Below, piece by piece: positions 48,201-58,282 of a stretch of DNA of 64,000 nt (positions within the stretch are counted from its first letter, which is position 1; each line of letters opens with the position of its first letter). The position numbers and the translations under genes are program-made. Where the stretch lies: positions 682,001 to 746,000 of the forward strand of contig NZ_PGGM01000001.1 in assembly GCF_003010965.1 (NCBI RefSeq), given 5' to 3'. Under the pieces are notes generated by a model that was given only the letters and a program-made list of their open reading frames with translations, was not told the origin of the DNA and did not search any database. The stretch comes from Phyllobacterium sophorae (GTDB lineage: Bacteria; Pseudomonadota; Alphaproteobacteria; Rhizobiales; Rhizobiaceae).

Positions 48201-51200
48201 ATAGGCCAAAGCTCAGACTGACTGCCGAGACCGCTCGCGATGCTCTCGGATGGCATGCGCAAAGCCTTTTCCGGATAGATCAGGCTGGTTGCAACGCGCT
48301 GGAAGACCTGAGCCTCATCAGGATTGATGCCAATATGGTGGAGGCGGACCTGGGAACTAGTCCAGGACAGTGAGAATTCGCGTGCAAAGCAATCTGGATG
48401 ACGGAACCGGGCGACGACTTCTTCGAGCTCCTGCCGGTTTGACCGGACGAGCGTCCAGAACACCAGTGTAACCTTCTTGTGGGCAGGTACGCGGACGCGG
48501 CAGCGCAGTGATGCAATCGGATCAAGCACGAAACCATGGCTGCCGCTCAACGTCGCGCCGTCATCGAAAGCCGCAGGGTTGCGCAGGGAACGTCCGCGGC
48601 CAATGAATGCCCGTCTGTCAGTTTCGGCTTGGACTTCGCGCATCGCACCGGAACTGTCGCTGACCATGTGTGCGACATGGATGTCAGGCTCGTCATTGCT
48701 GCGTTTGCGGCGCGTGGCGTAAATCGTATCGCCACGCTGGTCAATTTCGGTCTCCACAAACATTTTTGCGAAGGCTGGATGAGCCGTGTCGGTATCATCA
48801 TTGGTCAGGACCAGTTCGGCATAGGACGTTACCTCGATGATTCGGTCTTTTGTGCCAGTGTTGGTAATGACAATACGCCGGCCCTCGCCGTCTGAGTCGG
48901 AAGCGACAATCGCCTCCACTGTCGTATGAAGCGTCCCTGTCTCCTTGATGAATTCCGCCTTGTAGTCGGCGAAGATCGTCGTGCTCTTTTCGCCAGCGAG
49001 CCGCACCGGATCGCCGGTTGCCGACCACCATTCGCCATTTTCCATGTCCCTGAGAAACAGGAAGGTCCCATAGCCACTTTCCAGGGCGTCAGGCTGGAAG
49101 CGCGTGATAGCAAGTCCGTTCCAGCGGCTGTAGCCGCCACCGTTAGCCGTCACCATGACCGAGTAATGCCCATTGGACATGACCTGCGTCGCGCGTGGCG
49201 CATTCAGAGGATTCTGGATGACGTGGATGGAAGGGGTTTCCTCGCTGCTCTCGACGGCTTTGCGCATTGGATTCTCGGCTTTCGCCTGCAGAACCGGAAT
49301 TTCGCGTGGCGCTTTCTCCTGCAGCAGGAGTTCTGCTGCTTCGATGACAGGATCGGCATGGAACCGCTCGCGCATACGGCCTTCAAAGACCACATTATTG
49401 ACCGCCACGATCGACATGCCGTGATGGTGCGCCATGTAGTTGCGGACAATGGCATATTCTTCGTCTTCGCGGACGCGCGACTTGGTGAAGTCGACGGCAT
49501 CATAGAAGCCATATTGACCAAGCGCACCCAACGCGCGCAGCCGTTTCAAGTTCTTGACCGCCTCGGCCGGCTGGTATTGGCTCGCCATGATGCTTGCATA
49601 CGGCGCAACCACGTAATTCTTCGACAGTCCACGCTTGAGGCCCAACGTAGGAACACCGAAATTGGTGTACTGATAGTTCATTTCCGGATCGCGCGCGTTG
49701 TAGGCGGCTTCAGAAATGCCCCATGGCAGCCCCTTCGAATCTCCATATTCGATCTGACGTTGCACGATCAGCTTGTTAGTCTGATCCAGCATGCTGCCCA
49801 GCGGCTCGATCATGACCAAAGGTGGCATGAGATATTCGAACATCGATCCCGACCATGAGATCAGCGCGCCGCGCCATCCAACCGGAACAAGCAGGCGCCC
49901 AAGGCGGAACCAGTGGTCGACCGGAATGTCACCCTTGGCAATCGCAAACAGGCTGGCCAGGCGTGCTTCCGAGGCCAGAAGATCATAACAGCTCGCATCG
50001 AGCTCATTGGTCTCAACACGGAAGCCAATTGACAGCAGACGCCGCTCCTTGCGCTCCAGGAAGGTGAAATCGGTATCGAACGCCAATTGCCGTGCTCGGG
50101 TTGCAAGCGTAACCAGCCGCTCGCGCAAAACGTCAGTGCCCTCATGTGTACCAATGGCATCGTCGGTATGGGCCTGGCAGGTCTTTACCAGCAAGAGGGC
50201 CCACTCATTGGCGGTCTCACTGACGGTGCTCTCAAGCTCGCCGTGCAATTCCTCGGTCAGGCGCTGAATATCGCCGGCGAAGAGGGACAGATTGATTGTG
50301 CGCAACGAGGCGGTTTCGGGCTCCTCCTTGATCGTCGTAATCGCGCGGCGGAAGTTCGCCACGCGCTCCTCGAGGCGGCGGCGTAAGGGCCTTAGCACCC
50401 GGCGATCATCCGGAATATCAGCGATTGCTTCTTCCAGGATGTCGGCAACGTCGAGAACACCGTCGAGATCGCTCTGCAGATAGACGGAGGGTGCTTCGGC
50501 CCACTTCTCGAGTGCGGAAGAAAGGGCAACGAGGTGGCCAGCGAGATTGCCACTGTCCACAGCCGAAACATACAACGGCAGCAGCGGCCGCAACGTAGTC
50601 GTCTCGTACCAATTGTAGAGATGGCCGCGATACTTCTCCATCCGTTCAAGGGTGTCGAGCGTCTGATCGATGCGTGTCAGCGTTTCATTGAAGCCGATCC
50701 AGCCGAAATCCCGGGCCGCGACGGTGGAGAGCAAATACATGCCGATATTGGTCGGCGATGTGCGCGTCGCAATGACGGGATGAGGGTCTTCCTGGAAATT
50801 ATCGGGCGGAATGAAGTTTTGTTCCTTGGTTACGAATGTATCGTAATAGTGCCAGGTACGGCGTGCAAAACGACGCAATTCACCCTTGTCCGATGAACGG
50901 ACATTGAGGTCGTCCAGAGGTTTGGCTGAACGACTGACCAGCCAGGCAATCATCGGTGAAAGAAACCAGATTAACGCAAAAGGCACCGCGAGGAACCATG
51001 CGCGGCTATGAGCTGCAAATGGCAGACCAATGGCAATTAAGGCAACAACCATCGCTGGCCACATCAGCTGCGTATAATAGCTGAGTGTATCGGGGGAACT
51101 GGTTTTGGCCTGTGCGGCAGCCCGCCACTCGAGCAGGTGCTTGCGTGAGATAAACAGGCGATAGAGCGTTCGCACGATGGCGTCGGCCATCAGGCAGGCC

Positions 51201-53884
51201 ATATTGGCCAGGAAAGTTATTCGCAAGGCGATATCGGCGGCGCCGGCAAACACATCGGTCAGAATCGCTTGCACGTGACCTTTGAGCGACAGGTTCATGT
51301 CTGTCGGCACGAGGTTGGTAAAGAGTATCATCGTCGGCACGATAAACATGCTGAAGATCAGGAAGAATTGCCACAGCGTGGCCAGTCCGGGCGGCAGCAA
51401 TGTCCATCCGGCAATGGCTGCAATCATCCAGAATATCGGCGTCAGGGAGCGGCGCAGATTGTCGACCATCTTCCAGCGGGTGACCGCGGTCACTCCAGGC
51501 TTGGTGCTGAACAGATAGGGCAGAAGCTGCCAGTCGCCCCGCGTCCAGCGATGGTGGCGGGAAATATCGACATTGTAGCCTGTCGGATAGTCTTCCACCA
51601 CTTCGACATCGCTGACGAGCGCGGCACGGGCATAACCGCCCTCGAGCAAATCGTGGCTCAAAACGGAGTTTTCACCGATCTTGCCATCGAGCGCCGCTTC
51701 GAAAAAGTCGACGTCGTAAAGTCCTTTGCCCGTGAAGGTTCCTTCACCAAGTACGTCCTGATAGACATCGGAAACAGCAAAAACATAAGGGTCGATACCG
51801 CGGTTCACCGAAAAGACGCGTTGCAGGAAGGACGCGTCGTCGCCCGTCGTGAGTGATGGCGTCACCCGCGGCTGAAGAACAGAATAGCCGCTGACGACAC
51901 GACCCGACTTGGCCCTGTAAATAGGGCGGTTGAGCGGATGCACCAGCTTGCCTGCAAGGCGGTTCACCGAGTCCGGGGTCAGTCGCGTGTCGGAATCGAG
52001 CGTCATCACGAACTTGATGTCGGTCGGCACTTCCTCATTCGACGGGAAGTAGGTCGTGTCCTTGTCACCGCGCAAAAGCAGATTGAGCTCGTGCAGCTTG
52101 CCCCGCTTGCGTTCCCAACCCATCCAGCGGTCTTCCTGGGCATTGAAGAGACGTTTGCGATGTAAAAGGAAAAAGCGTGGATTGGTCTGCGTGTAATGTT
52201 CGTTGAGGGCCGTAATTTTTTCGCGTGCATAGTCGAAAATATCAAGGTCGTCGTCAGTCTGCTCGAACTTGCTGTCGGCCCAATCTGTCAAAAGTGCAAA
52301 ATAGACTTCGCCACGCGGATTGGTGAGATAGTGCACTTCAAGATTGCGGATATGTTCATCGACAGAGTCGCGTGACGTAATCAGCGTCGGCACAGCCACA
52401 AGGGTTTTCGCCTCCTGCGGCAATCCATTTTTGTACTCGAAGCCGATAAGCCGCGTTGGCGGCATGAACATCGGTATGATCCAGTTAACGAAGCCATTGG
52501 CGGTTTCCATTGTTGGGAAAACGGCCAACAGAGTAAACAGCAGCGTCATTTCCTGGGACAACCCCGCGTGACGCAACCAATAGTGGATCAGCAGCAAAAT
52601 GGCGATCGAGAAGAAGGATGCGGGGACCCACAAACCAGCCAGCCCGAGTTTGCGATAGAAGCGCACCCAGCGCTCAAGCACAGTAGGGCTGTAGGCGCAT
52701 TGTTTTTCGAGTTCCGGGCGGCCTTCTCCAGCCAGATAATAACCGACATCGCGTTTGCGTTGTTCGGTAACGCCGCCCTCCTCACCCGTCTGCTCGGCAC
52801 TTTGCTGTGCCAGATCGAGGGCTTCCAGTGTGATGTCCTGTTCGCTCTTGCCGGAACGGCGAGCGATCTTTTCGATGGCCACGCGGTAAGCGTTGCGTGA
52901 ATGAAAATCGAGCGCATCGAAATTCGAATGCTCTCGCAAGACGGCGTCGACGCCGCTGACCGTCTCGAACCAGGTAATCCAGTCGACATCGTCAATGGAC
53001 TTCAGGCTACGGATGAGATTGCCCATCGTCACACCGCCGGTGGATTGGCGTGTGTGCTCCTGGATGATGGCATCTTCGGCATCGCTGCCGTTCTTTTCGA
53101 GTTCGTCTTCGAGCCAGGCTACAGCAGCGCCGGAATGCGTCGCGCCACCGCGCAGGCGATAGAGCAAATGCGTCGCAAAGGTGCTATCGCGCGCAGCCGG
53201 GGCATATTGGGCCAGAAGCTGCGGCAAAGTCTCCTTGTCAGCGTTCAGGGTGATTTCGTCGGCGACACTGTTGGCATAGGCACGCATGCGGCGCGCGCGC
53301 TCAACACGCAGGGAAAGACGTCGGGCATTCTCGATCAGGATAAATCGGACAGCGGAAGGCAGCGCCCACAATTCACCAATATGCAGCGGTTGGACCGTCT
53401 GGAAGCCTTCGACGATCGCGCTGAGGCTGTTCAATGAGAACTGACTATCGGTGTGGGCGACATAGAGCCATGCTAACGCCATGACCCGCGGGATTCCCGG
53501 TTTGCTAACCAGCGATGGCAGTTGCCTGAAAAACTTTTTGGGAAGGTCGCGCTCGACCTGCTGAATATTCTGATCGACAAGATAGTAGTTGTCGAGCAGC
53601 CATTGTGCCGCCGGTGTGATTGTCTCCCCGTTGCGTGCTGCGGCATCGGAAGAACGATAGGAATGCAGAATGAGTCTCGCATTTTCCACGGTGCGCTGCT
53701 CAAAGACCATGGGCTCATAGTCCGGCAAACGGACATCCTCACCCTTTGCGACGCGAGCACCCAAGTCTCTCAAATCATCGATGGACTTATAATGGGCCCT
53801 GATGGGATTAGGCTGGATAGAGAGAATCTGACCAGCAGTTTTCTTCTGGGATGCGAACGCTTGAAAAAAGCTCAATACCGGCAT
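45260..53884 (-). CDS. cgs: Cyclic beta-1,2-glucan synthase
   Basis: A 2874-residue inner-membrane enzyme (NdvB/ChvB/Cgs family) making periplasmic cyclic beta-1,2-glucans from UDP-glucose, needed for osmoadaptation and host interaction in rhizobia, Agrobacterium and Brucella. The N-terminal region with hydrophobic helices from about 420 is followed by the GT84 domain (MTLDSDTRL near 625, HHRWTRGDWQ near 777), more membrane helices at about 810-1000, then two carbohydrate-binding domains and a C-terminal GH94 phosphorylase-type domain (GDVQHWWLP near 2443, GDWNDGMNRVGEDG near 2545) that sets ring size. All three parts are intact. Start at the ATG 53884. It is monocistronic, with its own terminator. 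Confidence 0.97.
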   Translation of the reverse strand: MPVLSFFQAFASQKKTAGQILSIQPNPIRAHYKSIDDLRDLGARVAKGEDVRLPDYEPMVFEQRTVENARLILHSYRSSDAAARNGETITPAAQWLLDNYYLVDQNIQQVERDLPKKFFRQLPSLVSKPGIPRVMALAWLYVAHTDSQFSLNSLSAIVEGFQTVQPLHIGELWALPSAVRFILIENARRLSLRVERARRMRAYANSVADEITLNADKETLPQLLAQYAPAARDSTFATHLLYRLRGGATHSGAAVAWLEDELEKNGSDAEDAIIQEHTRQSTGGVTMGNLIRSLKSIDDVDWITWFETVSGVDAVLREHSNFDALDFHSRNAYRVAIEKIARRSGKSEQDITLEALDLAQQSAEQTGEEGGVTEQRKRDVGYYLAGEGRPELEKQCAYSPTVLERWVRFYRKLGLAGLWVPASFFSIAILLLIHYWLRHAGLSQEMTLLFTLLAVFPTMETANGFVNWIIPMFMPPTRLIGFEYKNGLPQEAKTLVAVPTLITSRDSVDEHIRNLEVHYLTNPRGEVYFALLTDWADSKFEQTDDDLDIFDYAREKITALNEHYTQTNPRFFLLHRKRLFNAQEDRWMGWERKRGKLHELNLLLRGDKDTTYFPSNEEVPTDIKFVMTLDSDTRLTPDSVNRLAGKLVHPLNRPIYRAKSGRVVSGYSVLQPRVTPSLTTGDDASFLQRVFSVNRGIDPYVFAVSDVYQDVLGEGTFTGKGLYDVDFFEAALDGKIGENSVLSHDLLEGGYARAALVSDVEVVEDYPTGYNVDISRHHRWTRGDWQLLPYLFSTKPGVTAVTRWKMVDNLRRSLTPIFWMIAAIAGWTLLPPGLATLWQFFLIFSMFIVPTMILFTNLVPTDMNLSLKGHVQAILTDVFAGAADIALRITFLANMACLMADAIVRTLYRLFISRKHLLEWRAAAQAKTSSPDTLSYYTQLMWPAMVVALIAIGLPFAAHSRAWFLAVPFALIWFLSPMIAWLVSRSAKPLDDLNVRSSDKGELRRFARRTWHYYDTFVTKEQNFIPPDNFQEDPHPVIATRTSPTNIGMYLLSTVAARDFGWIGFNETLTRIDQTLDTLERMEKYRGHLYNWYETTTLRPLLPLYVSAVDSGNLAGHLVALSSALEKWAEAPSVYLQSDLDGVLDVADILEEAIADIPDDRRVLRPLRRRLEERVANFRRAITTIKEEPETASLRTINLSLFAGDIQRLTEELHGELESTVSETANEWALLLVKTCQAHTDDAIGTHEGTDVLRERLVTLATRARQLAFDTDFTFLERKERRLLSIGFRVETNELDASCYDLLASEARLASLFAIAKGDIPVDHWFRLGRLLVPVGWRGALISWSGSMFEYLMPPLVMIEPLGSMLDQTNKLIVQRQIEYGDSKGLPWGISEAAYNARDPEMNYQYTNFGVPTLGLKRGLSKNYVVAPYASIMASQYQPAEAVKNLKRLRALGALGQYGFYDAVDFTKSRVREDEEYAIVRNYMAHHHGMSIVAVNNVVFEGRMRERFHADPVIEAAELLLQEKAPREIPVLQAKAENPMRKAVESSEETPSIHVIQNPLNAPRATQVMSNGHYSVMVTANGGGYSRWNGLAITRFQPDALESGYGTFLFLRDMENGEWWSATGDPVRLAGEKSTTIFADYKAEFIKETGTLHTTVEAIVASDSDGEGRRIVITNTGTKDRIIEVTSYAELVLTNDDTDTAHPAFAKMFVETEIDQRGDTIYATRRKRSNDEPDIHVAHMVSDSSGAMREVQAETDRRAFIGRGRSLRNPAAFDDGATLSGSHGFVLDPIASLRCRVRVPAHKKVTLVFWTLVRSNRQELEEVVARFRHPDCFAREFSLSWTSSQVRLHHIGINPDEAQVFQRVATSLIYPEKALRMPSESIASGLGSQSELWPMSISGDFPILALRIDDEADMETLKNLLRAHEYWRAKGLVVDVVVINERSFSYAQDFQRGLEAICENSRARGAQLGPRVHIFTVRRDQMSDVSYNTLLASARIVMHAQNGSLAEQLKRMEGLSLDLVPVTETRGKTIATAETTPDDWRGIAPAPTQLLSTRRPNVSGDDLVFWNGFGGFDMKSGEYVVRLGGSTCTPQPWINVISNPGFGFHVSAEGAGFTWSGNSRDYQLTQWSNDPVINRSGEALYILDLDKNTAFAPTASVLRDPSVQYETRHGQGYSSFLSRHGNVGLDLTHTVDTTLPVRVSRLQITNHGGSIKRLRIYGFVEWMLGNARAKTAPFIVPSCDTETGVLFARNPYGVDRRTNVAFFASNVKPQSVTADRAEFLGALGTVDRPAAVLQAKTLSNLVEAGGDPCAALAIDIELAAGETKEILFYMGDASSADEARRILAEHNKRPFEGTLAASKAIWADFLDGLQVDTPDNAFNVMVNRWLPYQSLACRIWARSAFYQASGAFGFRDQLQDTLSMLILDPSLARKQILNVSARQFKEGDVQHWWLPTTGAGVRTKISDDVVWLGYAIAHYTSVTGDMSILDEQVAFIEGRALEDGEHDAFYQPAISSEKVSVYEHAARALDLAIVRTGSHGLPLMLTGDWNDGMNRVGEDGKGESVWLGWFLISTLRDVLPIARHFKDTDRIQRWEAHIESLKAALEKDGWDGEWYRRGYFDDGAPLGSKKSEECKIDSIAQSWSVLSGYGDPDRARQAMHSVATHLVDDEVDIIKLFTPPFNKSRHDPGYIKSYPVGVRENGGQYTHAATWAVLAMARLGDADEAYRWFKKLNPVNHSLDAEKAESYRVEPYVVAADVYSVDPMRGRGGWTWYTGSAGWLYRVATEGILGISRQNNRLFVNPALPSDWDGFSFVLRNGGARYIVEVKPAAKGGRKITVNGKKLAKADGGIPLESSGEHKVLVEVLPTSAVSDAAAITG

Positions 53885-54115
53885 TTGCCTTCGTTTCGGT
53901 TGGAAGAAAAAATCTTCGAGATTGCAGCACAGAGTTGATCATGGGTCGAGTACCCGTGAGTCAGTTTACGATCTAATCGGGTCATGGCAATTAAGCTATC
54001 ATCACTTTTGTCGTTAGCGATCAGTTTTGATGAAAATGAGTCAGATTTCTATTAGGCTTTGTATGTAATTTTGAGCAGTCACCGCGGCAGACGTGGATTG
54101 TTCAGGCGCGCTTTT

Positions 54116-54150
54116 CGAATAAAGAAGGCCGGGATTTGCCCGTCCCGGCC
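54116..54150 (-). terminator. Terminator of the sulfate transport operon
   Basis: GGCCGGGA (54127-54134) and TCCCGGCC (54143-54150) form a perfect 8-bp stem 22 bases after the cysA stop; the minus-strand tail is TTCTTTATT. The remaining bases to the glucan synthase start (53885-54115) hold a CATGGGT/ACCCGTG hairpin near 53940 and no gene. Confidence 0.8.
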
Positions 54151-54172
54151 ATTGTGCGCGATGGTGTCCGCT

Positions 54173-55210
54173 TCAGTTTTTTGGAAACACACGCCAATGC
54201 TTGGGGCGGAATGCAATTCCACTCATTTCGGTTGCAGGATGATCGGCAGTAATTCCGATTTCTACGCGGTCCGCAGACCCGCGAAGATCAAGCTCGACGC
54301 GTCTCGTTGCGCCCACACGGCGGCTGGCCACGACAGTTCCAGCGATGCACGCTTGAGAGCCGTCAACGATCTCGACATCGTGCGGCCTGAAGTAGAGCGA
54401 TGCATCCCCGTTGGGAAGCTCGCTCTTGAGGCCGATCGGCCGGTCGGCGAGCCAAAGTTCGCCGTTTTCGACGCGAACTCCAAGCGTGCTCGATTCGCCG
54501 ATGAAGCTATAGACAAATGGAGAGTTCGGCTTGTCATAGACTTCGTCGGGGGTACCGATCTGCTCGATCCTGCCCTGACTCATCACAACAACACGGTCGG
54601 CCAGTTCCAGCGCTTCGTCCTGATCATGCGTTACAAAGACGGTGGTGTGCTTGGTCTTGTCATGGATCTCGCGCAACCAGCGGCGCAGTTCCTTGCGCAC
54701 CTTTGCGTCAAGCGCGCCAAAAGGCTCGTCGAGGAGCAGTATTCGCGGTTCGATCGCCATGGCACGCGCAAGCGCGACGCGCTGGCGCTGGCCACCCGAA
54801 AGTTGGGCCGGATAACGCTTCTCAAGGCCGGAAAGCTGTACGAAATCAAGAAGTTCTGAAGAGCGTCGCCGAATCTCATCAGTGCTTGGGCGTGTGTTGG
54901 AAGGTCGTACTTTCAAACCAAAGCCGACATTGTCAATCACAGTCATGTGCCGGAACAACGCATAATGCTGAAAGACAAATCCTACGTTTCGCTCCTGGAC
55001 CGATTTCAGCGATGCATCTTCATCGCCGAAGAAAACCTTGCCGTCTGTCGGTGTCTCAAGGCCTGCAATCAATCGCAGAAGCGTTGTCTTGCCCGATCCG
55101 GATGGTCCGAGCAGGGCGATAAGCTCGCCCGAATTGATATCGAGCGACACGTCGTGCAGCGCCGGAAAGCGATCGAATTCCTTGCGTACACCACTTACGC
55201 GAACGTCCAT
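54173..55210 (-). CDS. cysA: Sulfate/thiosulfate ABC transporter ATP-binding protein
   Basis: A 345-residue ABC ATPase. Walker A is [13 protein letters not shown], the signature is [15 protein letters not shown], Walker B is [13 protein letters not shown], and the C-terminal regulatory TOBE-like domain contains [10 protein letters not shown]. It powers import of sulfate and thiosulfate through CysT and CysW. It is the last gene of sbp-cysT-cysW-cysA and starts 11 bases after cysW; a terminator follows. The N-terminal [20 protein letters not shown] is typical of CysA rather than other CUT1-like ATPases. Confidence 0.96.
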   Translation of the reverse strand: MDVRVSGVRKEFDRFPALHDVSLDINSGELIALLGPSGSGKTTLLRLIAGLETPTDGKVFFGDEDASLKSVQERNVGFVFQHYALFRHMTVIDNVGFGLKVRPSNTRPSTDEIRRRSSELLDFVQLSGLEKRYPAQLSGGQRQRVALARAMAIEPRILLLDEPFGALDAKVRKELRRWLREIHDKTKHTTVFVTHDQDEALELADRVVVMSQGRIEQIGTPDEVYDKPNSPFVYSFIGESSTLGVRVENGELWLADRPIGLKSELPNGDASLYFRPHDVEIVDGSQACIAGTVVASRRVGATRRVELDLRGSADRVEIGITADHPATEMSGIAFRPKHWRVFPKN

Positions 55211-55221
55211 TTTTATTCCTC

Positions 55222-56103
55222 TCAGTGTCCGCCGGCTGCGCGAAGCTCCGTCCCGTACCTCAGTTCCAGAAGGGATTTGAGAACGAGAGTCACCAGCGCA
55301 AGCAACGCCAGCAGCGAAGCCACTGCAAAAGCAGCGACAAAATTATATTCGTTGTAAAGAATTTCGACATGCAGTGGCATCGTATTGGTCAAGCCGCGGA
55401 TATGGCCTGAAACGACGGATACTGCGCCAAATTCCCCCATGGCCCGGGCGTTGCACAAAAGCACACCATAGAGCAAGCCCCATTTGATATTGGGCAGGGT
55501 GACATGCCAGAATGTCTGCCAGCCATTCGCTCCAAGCGAGAGCGCTGCTTCCTCGTCAGTGGTTCCCTGTTCCTGCATCAGCGGGATCAATTCCCTTGCA
55601 ACAAATGGGAACGTGACGAAAACAGTAGCCAGGACTATGCCGGGAACCGCAAACAGCACTTCAATTCCATGCGATTTGAACCATGGGCCAAGCAGACTGT
55701 GTGAGCTGAACAGCAGCACGTAGACAAGGCCGGAAATAACCGGTGAAACTGAAAACGGCAGATCGATCAAGGTTGTCAGGAACGCCTTTCCCTTGAATTC
55801 GAACTTGGCGATCGCCCACGCGGCAACCACGCCAAAGATGACATTGAGCGGTACCGCAATGGCCGCCACGAGCAATGTCAGGCGAATTGCGGCGAGCGCG
55901 TCGGGCTCAGGAAATGCGGCGAAATAAGCGGCAGGTCCCTTCCGGAAGGCCTCAACAAAAACCGAAACGAGCGGCAGAAGCAGGAATAGTCCGAGAAAGA
56001 CCAGTGCAGTGCCAGTCAACAGGTAGCGCGCCGTGCGCCGCTCCGTCGTCGCGTGCCGTGCTATGGCCGTCGGGTCTTTGGTTCGCGGCTGATCAAGTGC
56101 CAT
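55222..56103 (-). CDS. cysW: Sulfate ABC transporter permease CysW
   Basis: A 293-residue permease with six transmembrane segments and the EAA-loop region [33 protein letters not shown] that contacts CysA. CysW signatures include [13 protein letters not shown] and [27 protein letters not shown]. Two ATGs lie close together; AGGAGG is one base before the ATG at 56109 but seven bases before that at 56103, so 56103 is taken as the start. It overlaps the end of cysT by 11 bases, giving coupled translation of the two channel halves. Confidence 0.95.
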   Translation of the reverse strand: MALDQPRTKDPTAIARHATTERRTARYLLTGTALVFLGLFLLLPLVSVFVEAFRKGPAAYFAAFPEPDALAAIRLTLLVAAIAVPLNVIFGVVAAWAIAKFEFKGKAFLTTLIDLPFSVSPVISGLVYVLLFSSHSLLGPWFKSHGIEVLFAVPGIVLATVFVTFPFVARELIPLMQEQGTTDEEAALSLGANGWQTFWHVTLPNIKWGLLYGVLLCNARAMGEFGAVSVVSGHIRGLTNTMPLHVEILYNEYNFVAAFAVASLLALLALVTLVLKSLLELRYGTELRAAGGH

Positions 56104-56953
56104 AACCATACCTCCTGCGGCTCCACGCCTGAATGAGATTGATCACAAAGAGCATGAAAAACGAAATGAGAAGCATGATGGTGGCAATCGCAGTCGCCCC
56201 CGCATAGTCGAATTCCTCCAATCGGATCACAATCAAGAGCGGCGCAATCTCGGAAACGTAAGGCAGGTTGCCGGCGATGAAGATGACCGAGCCATATTCG
56301 CCGACGGCACGAGCAAATGCGAGCGCGAAACCGGTGAGGATTGCCGGTTGCAATCCGGGCAGAAGCACTTGGGTTATCGTTTGGAAGCGATTGGCGCCAA
56401 GCGTTGCCGCAGCCTCCTCTACCTCCTTGCGAATTTCTTCCATCACCGGCTGGACTGTCCGGACCACGAAAGGGAGACCGACGAATATCAGGGCGATGGT
56501 AATGCCGATGGGCGTAAAGGCGACTTTAATGCCAAGCGGCTCCAGCAAATGGCCGATCCAGCCATTTCTGGCGTAAAGCGACGTCAGGGCGATACCTGCG
56601 ACTGCCGTCGGCAGGGCAAAGGGCAAGTCGACGATAGCGTCGACGATGCGGCGGCCCGGAAACCGGTACCGTACAAGCACCCACGCGACGATGACTCCGA
56701 AAAAGACGTTAACCAGCGCAGCGACGAAGGAAGTGCCGAAGCTGATCTTCAGGGCATTTACAGTACGCGGGTCAACGGCGACATTCCAGAATCCTGTGAA
56801 ACCCAGCGACGCCGAGCGCCATACGAGGCCTGCCAAAGGGATAAGTACAATCAATGCGAGGTAGGCAAGAGTGAAGCCGAGCGTCAATCCAAATCCTGGA
56901 ATGACGCTCGGCCTCTTAAACCGCCAACCCGCTTTCGCGAAGTTGGAAATCAT
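56093..56953 (-). CDS. cysT: Sulfate ABC transporter permease CysT
   Basis: A 286-residue permease, partner of CysW (CysU in E. coli). It has an N-terminal RPSVIPGFGLTLGFTLAYLALIVLIPL helix, the VDLPFALPTAVAGIALTSLY segment and the EAA loop EIRKEVEEAAATLGANRFQTITQVLLP. The ATG at 56953 begins four bases after the sbp stop and shows no strong ribosome-binding site, so translation may depend on coupling to sbp. Longer in-frame starts would lie inside sbp. Confidence 0.95.
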   Translation of the reverse strand: MISNFAKAGWRFKRPSVIPGFGLTLGFTLAYLALIVLIPLAGLVWRSASLGFTGFWNVAVDPRTVNALKISFGTSFVAALVNVFFGVIVAWVLVRYRFPGRRIVDAIVDLPFALPTAVAGIALTSLYARNGWIGHLLEPLGIKVAFTPIGITIALIFVGLPFVVRTVQPVMEEIRKEVEEAAATLGANRFQTITQVLLPGLQPAILTGFALAFARAVGEYGSVIFIAGNLPYVSEIAPLLIVIRLEEFDYAGATAIATIMLLISFFMLFVINLIQAWSRRRYGYGT

Positions 56954-56957
56954 GCTG

Positions 56958-57986
56958 TTACTGTTTCGGCTTGTAAATCTGATCAAATGTTCCGCCATCT
57001 CCGAAGTGGTAGGGCTGTGCCTTCGCCCATCCACCGAAGATTGGATCATCGATTGTCACCAGTTTCAACTGCGGTAATTTTTTCAATATTTCAGCTGGTA
57101 CGAGTTCCGGCTCTGCCGGGCGGTAAAAATGCTTTGCAGCGAGCGTTTGACCCTCTTCCGAATAGAGATATTTGAGGTAGGCTTCAGCCGGTTTGCGCGT
57201 GCCCTTCGTATCGACATTTCCGTCAACGACGGCAACTGGCGGCTCAGCAAGGATCGACTGCGGCGGGACGACGATGTCAAACTGGTCTTCGCCGAATTCA
57301 GCCAGCGAGAGGTAGGCCTCGTTTTCCCAAGCCAGCAGCACGTCGCCAAGCTGGCGTTGCGCAAAAGTCGTCGTCGAACCGCGCGCACCGGTATCCAGAA
57401 CCGGAACGTGCTGGAAAAGGGTGCCGATATATTCCTTGATCTTGGTTTCATCCCCGCCGAATTGGCCATAAGCCCACGCCCAGGCGGCCAGATAGTTCCA
57501 GCGTGCGCCGCCGGAGGTCTTCGGATTCGGCGTGATGACCTCTACACCGTCTTTGACCAGGTCGCCCCAATCCTTGATGCCTTTTGGATTGCCCTTGCGC
57601 ACGAGAAAGACGATTGTTGACGTATAGGGAGCCGAGTTATGCGGGTATTTGGTACGCCAGTCGGCATTGATCTTGTTGGCTTTGACGATAGCTGAAATAT
57701 CGCTTTCAAGCGCCAGTGTCACCACGTCGGCGTCGAGTCCGTCAATGACCGCGCGCGCCTGCTTGCCCGAGCCGCCGTGTGATGTCTGGATTGTGACTGT
57801 CTCGCCGGTGTCGGCCTTCCATTTGGCCGCGAAAGCCGCATTGAAATCTTTGTAAAACTCGCGTGTCGGGTCATACGACACGTTTAAGAGTGTGGTGTCC
57901 GCACGGGCAGCAGACATCGGCTGATAAGCGACCGTCGCCGTAAGCAACGCGGCCGCTAGTGATAGGGAAAGTCGGGAATGTTTCAT
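56958..57986 (-). CDS. sbp: Sulfate-binding periplasmic protein
   Basis: A 342-residue periplasmic binding protein. Signal peptide residues 1 to about 29 end in SAARA. The mature protein starts [23 protein letters not shown] and contains the ligand loop [25 protein letters not shown], which defines the Sbp/CysP family. It delivers sulfate (or thiosulfate) to CysTWA. The ATG at 57986 follows GGAGG by five bases. The upstream region carries a perfect palindrome at 58073-58084 and a TATAAA-like element without a good -35, as expected of an activator-dependent promoter such as a CysB-type one. Confidence 0.95.
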   Translation of the reverse strand: MKHSRLSLSLAAALLTATVAYQPMSAARADTTLLNVSYDPTREFYKDFNAAFAAKWKADTGETVTIQTSHGGSGKQARAVIDGLDADVVTLALESDISAIVKANKINADWRTKYPHNSAPYTSTIVFLVRKGNPKGIKDWGDLVKDGVEVITPNPKTSGGARWNYLAAWAWAYGQFGGDETKIKEYIGTLFQHVPVLDTGARGSTTTFAQRQLGDVLLAWENEAYLSLAEFGEDQFDIVVPPQSILAEPPVAVVDGNVDTKGTRKPAEAYLKYLYSEEGQTLAAKHFYRPAEPELVPAEILKKLPQLKLVTIDDPIFGGWAKAQPYHFGDGGTFDQIYKPKQ

Positions 57987-58072
57987 GCCTGCCTCCGTAT
58001 GATAACAACTGAAGCGTAGCAGAGCCCCTCTCAATAAGGGCGTTAGAAAGAATTCCTTTTATACGAAAAAAA

Positions 58073-58084
58073 TAGAATATTCTA
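58073..58084. promoter_or_regulatory. Perfect palindrome upstream of the sulfate operon
   Basis: TAGAATATTCTA is self-complementary over 12 bases and lies about 87 bases before the sbp start; a TATAAA sequence, read on the minus strand, follows about 20 bases closer to the gene. It is a candidate operator. A near-copy with one extra central base is at 59273-59285. Confidence 0.5.
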
Positions 58085-58282
58085 CCAGATCCGCATAGCC
58101 TACTGAAATAGTCGTCTAATCAGCGCGAGTATGTGATTTACCCTCGCTCGGGAAAATCGGCGGGTAGCGCGCAAATGGGCGGCAAAGGCTGCAAACGCGC
58201 ATTTTTAGAAAATGATCCATCACAGGCATTTTCCAGCGCGAGGGATCGCTGGCGACAACGCTGCCGCCAGTGACCCCAGTGA

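Noticed and set aside
45260-53884. Long plus-strand open frames opposite the glucan synthase gene (for example 47372-48373 and 48926-49858, over 300 codons each)
   Set aside because: They are antisense shadows of a well-conserved gene with intact motifs, lack good ribosome-binding sites and show no recognisable protein features.
56104-56109. ATG at 56109 as the cysW start
   Set aside because: AGGAGG would be one base from this codon, too close; the ATG at 56103 has normal spacing.
58141-58244. Inverted repeat CCCTCGC/GCGAGGG spaced about 90 bases after the small exported gene
   Set aside because: Only 7 bp with a long spacer and no terminator tail; could be chance.
57987-58282. Riboswitch (SAM-II or similar) before the sulfate operon
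   Set aside because: I could not find conserved riboswitch core elements; only the palindrome and an AT-rich promoter-like stretch are visible.
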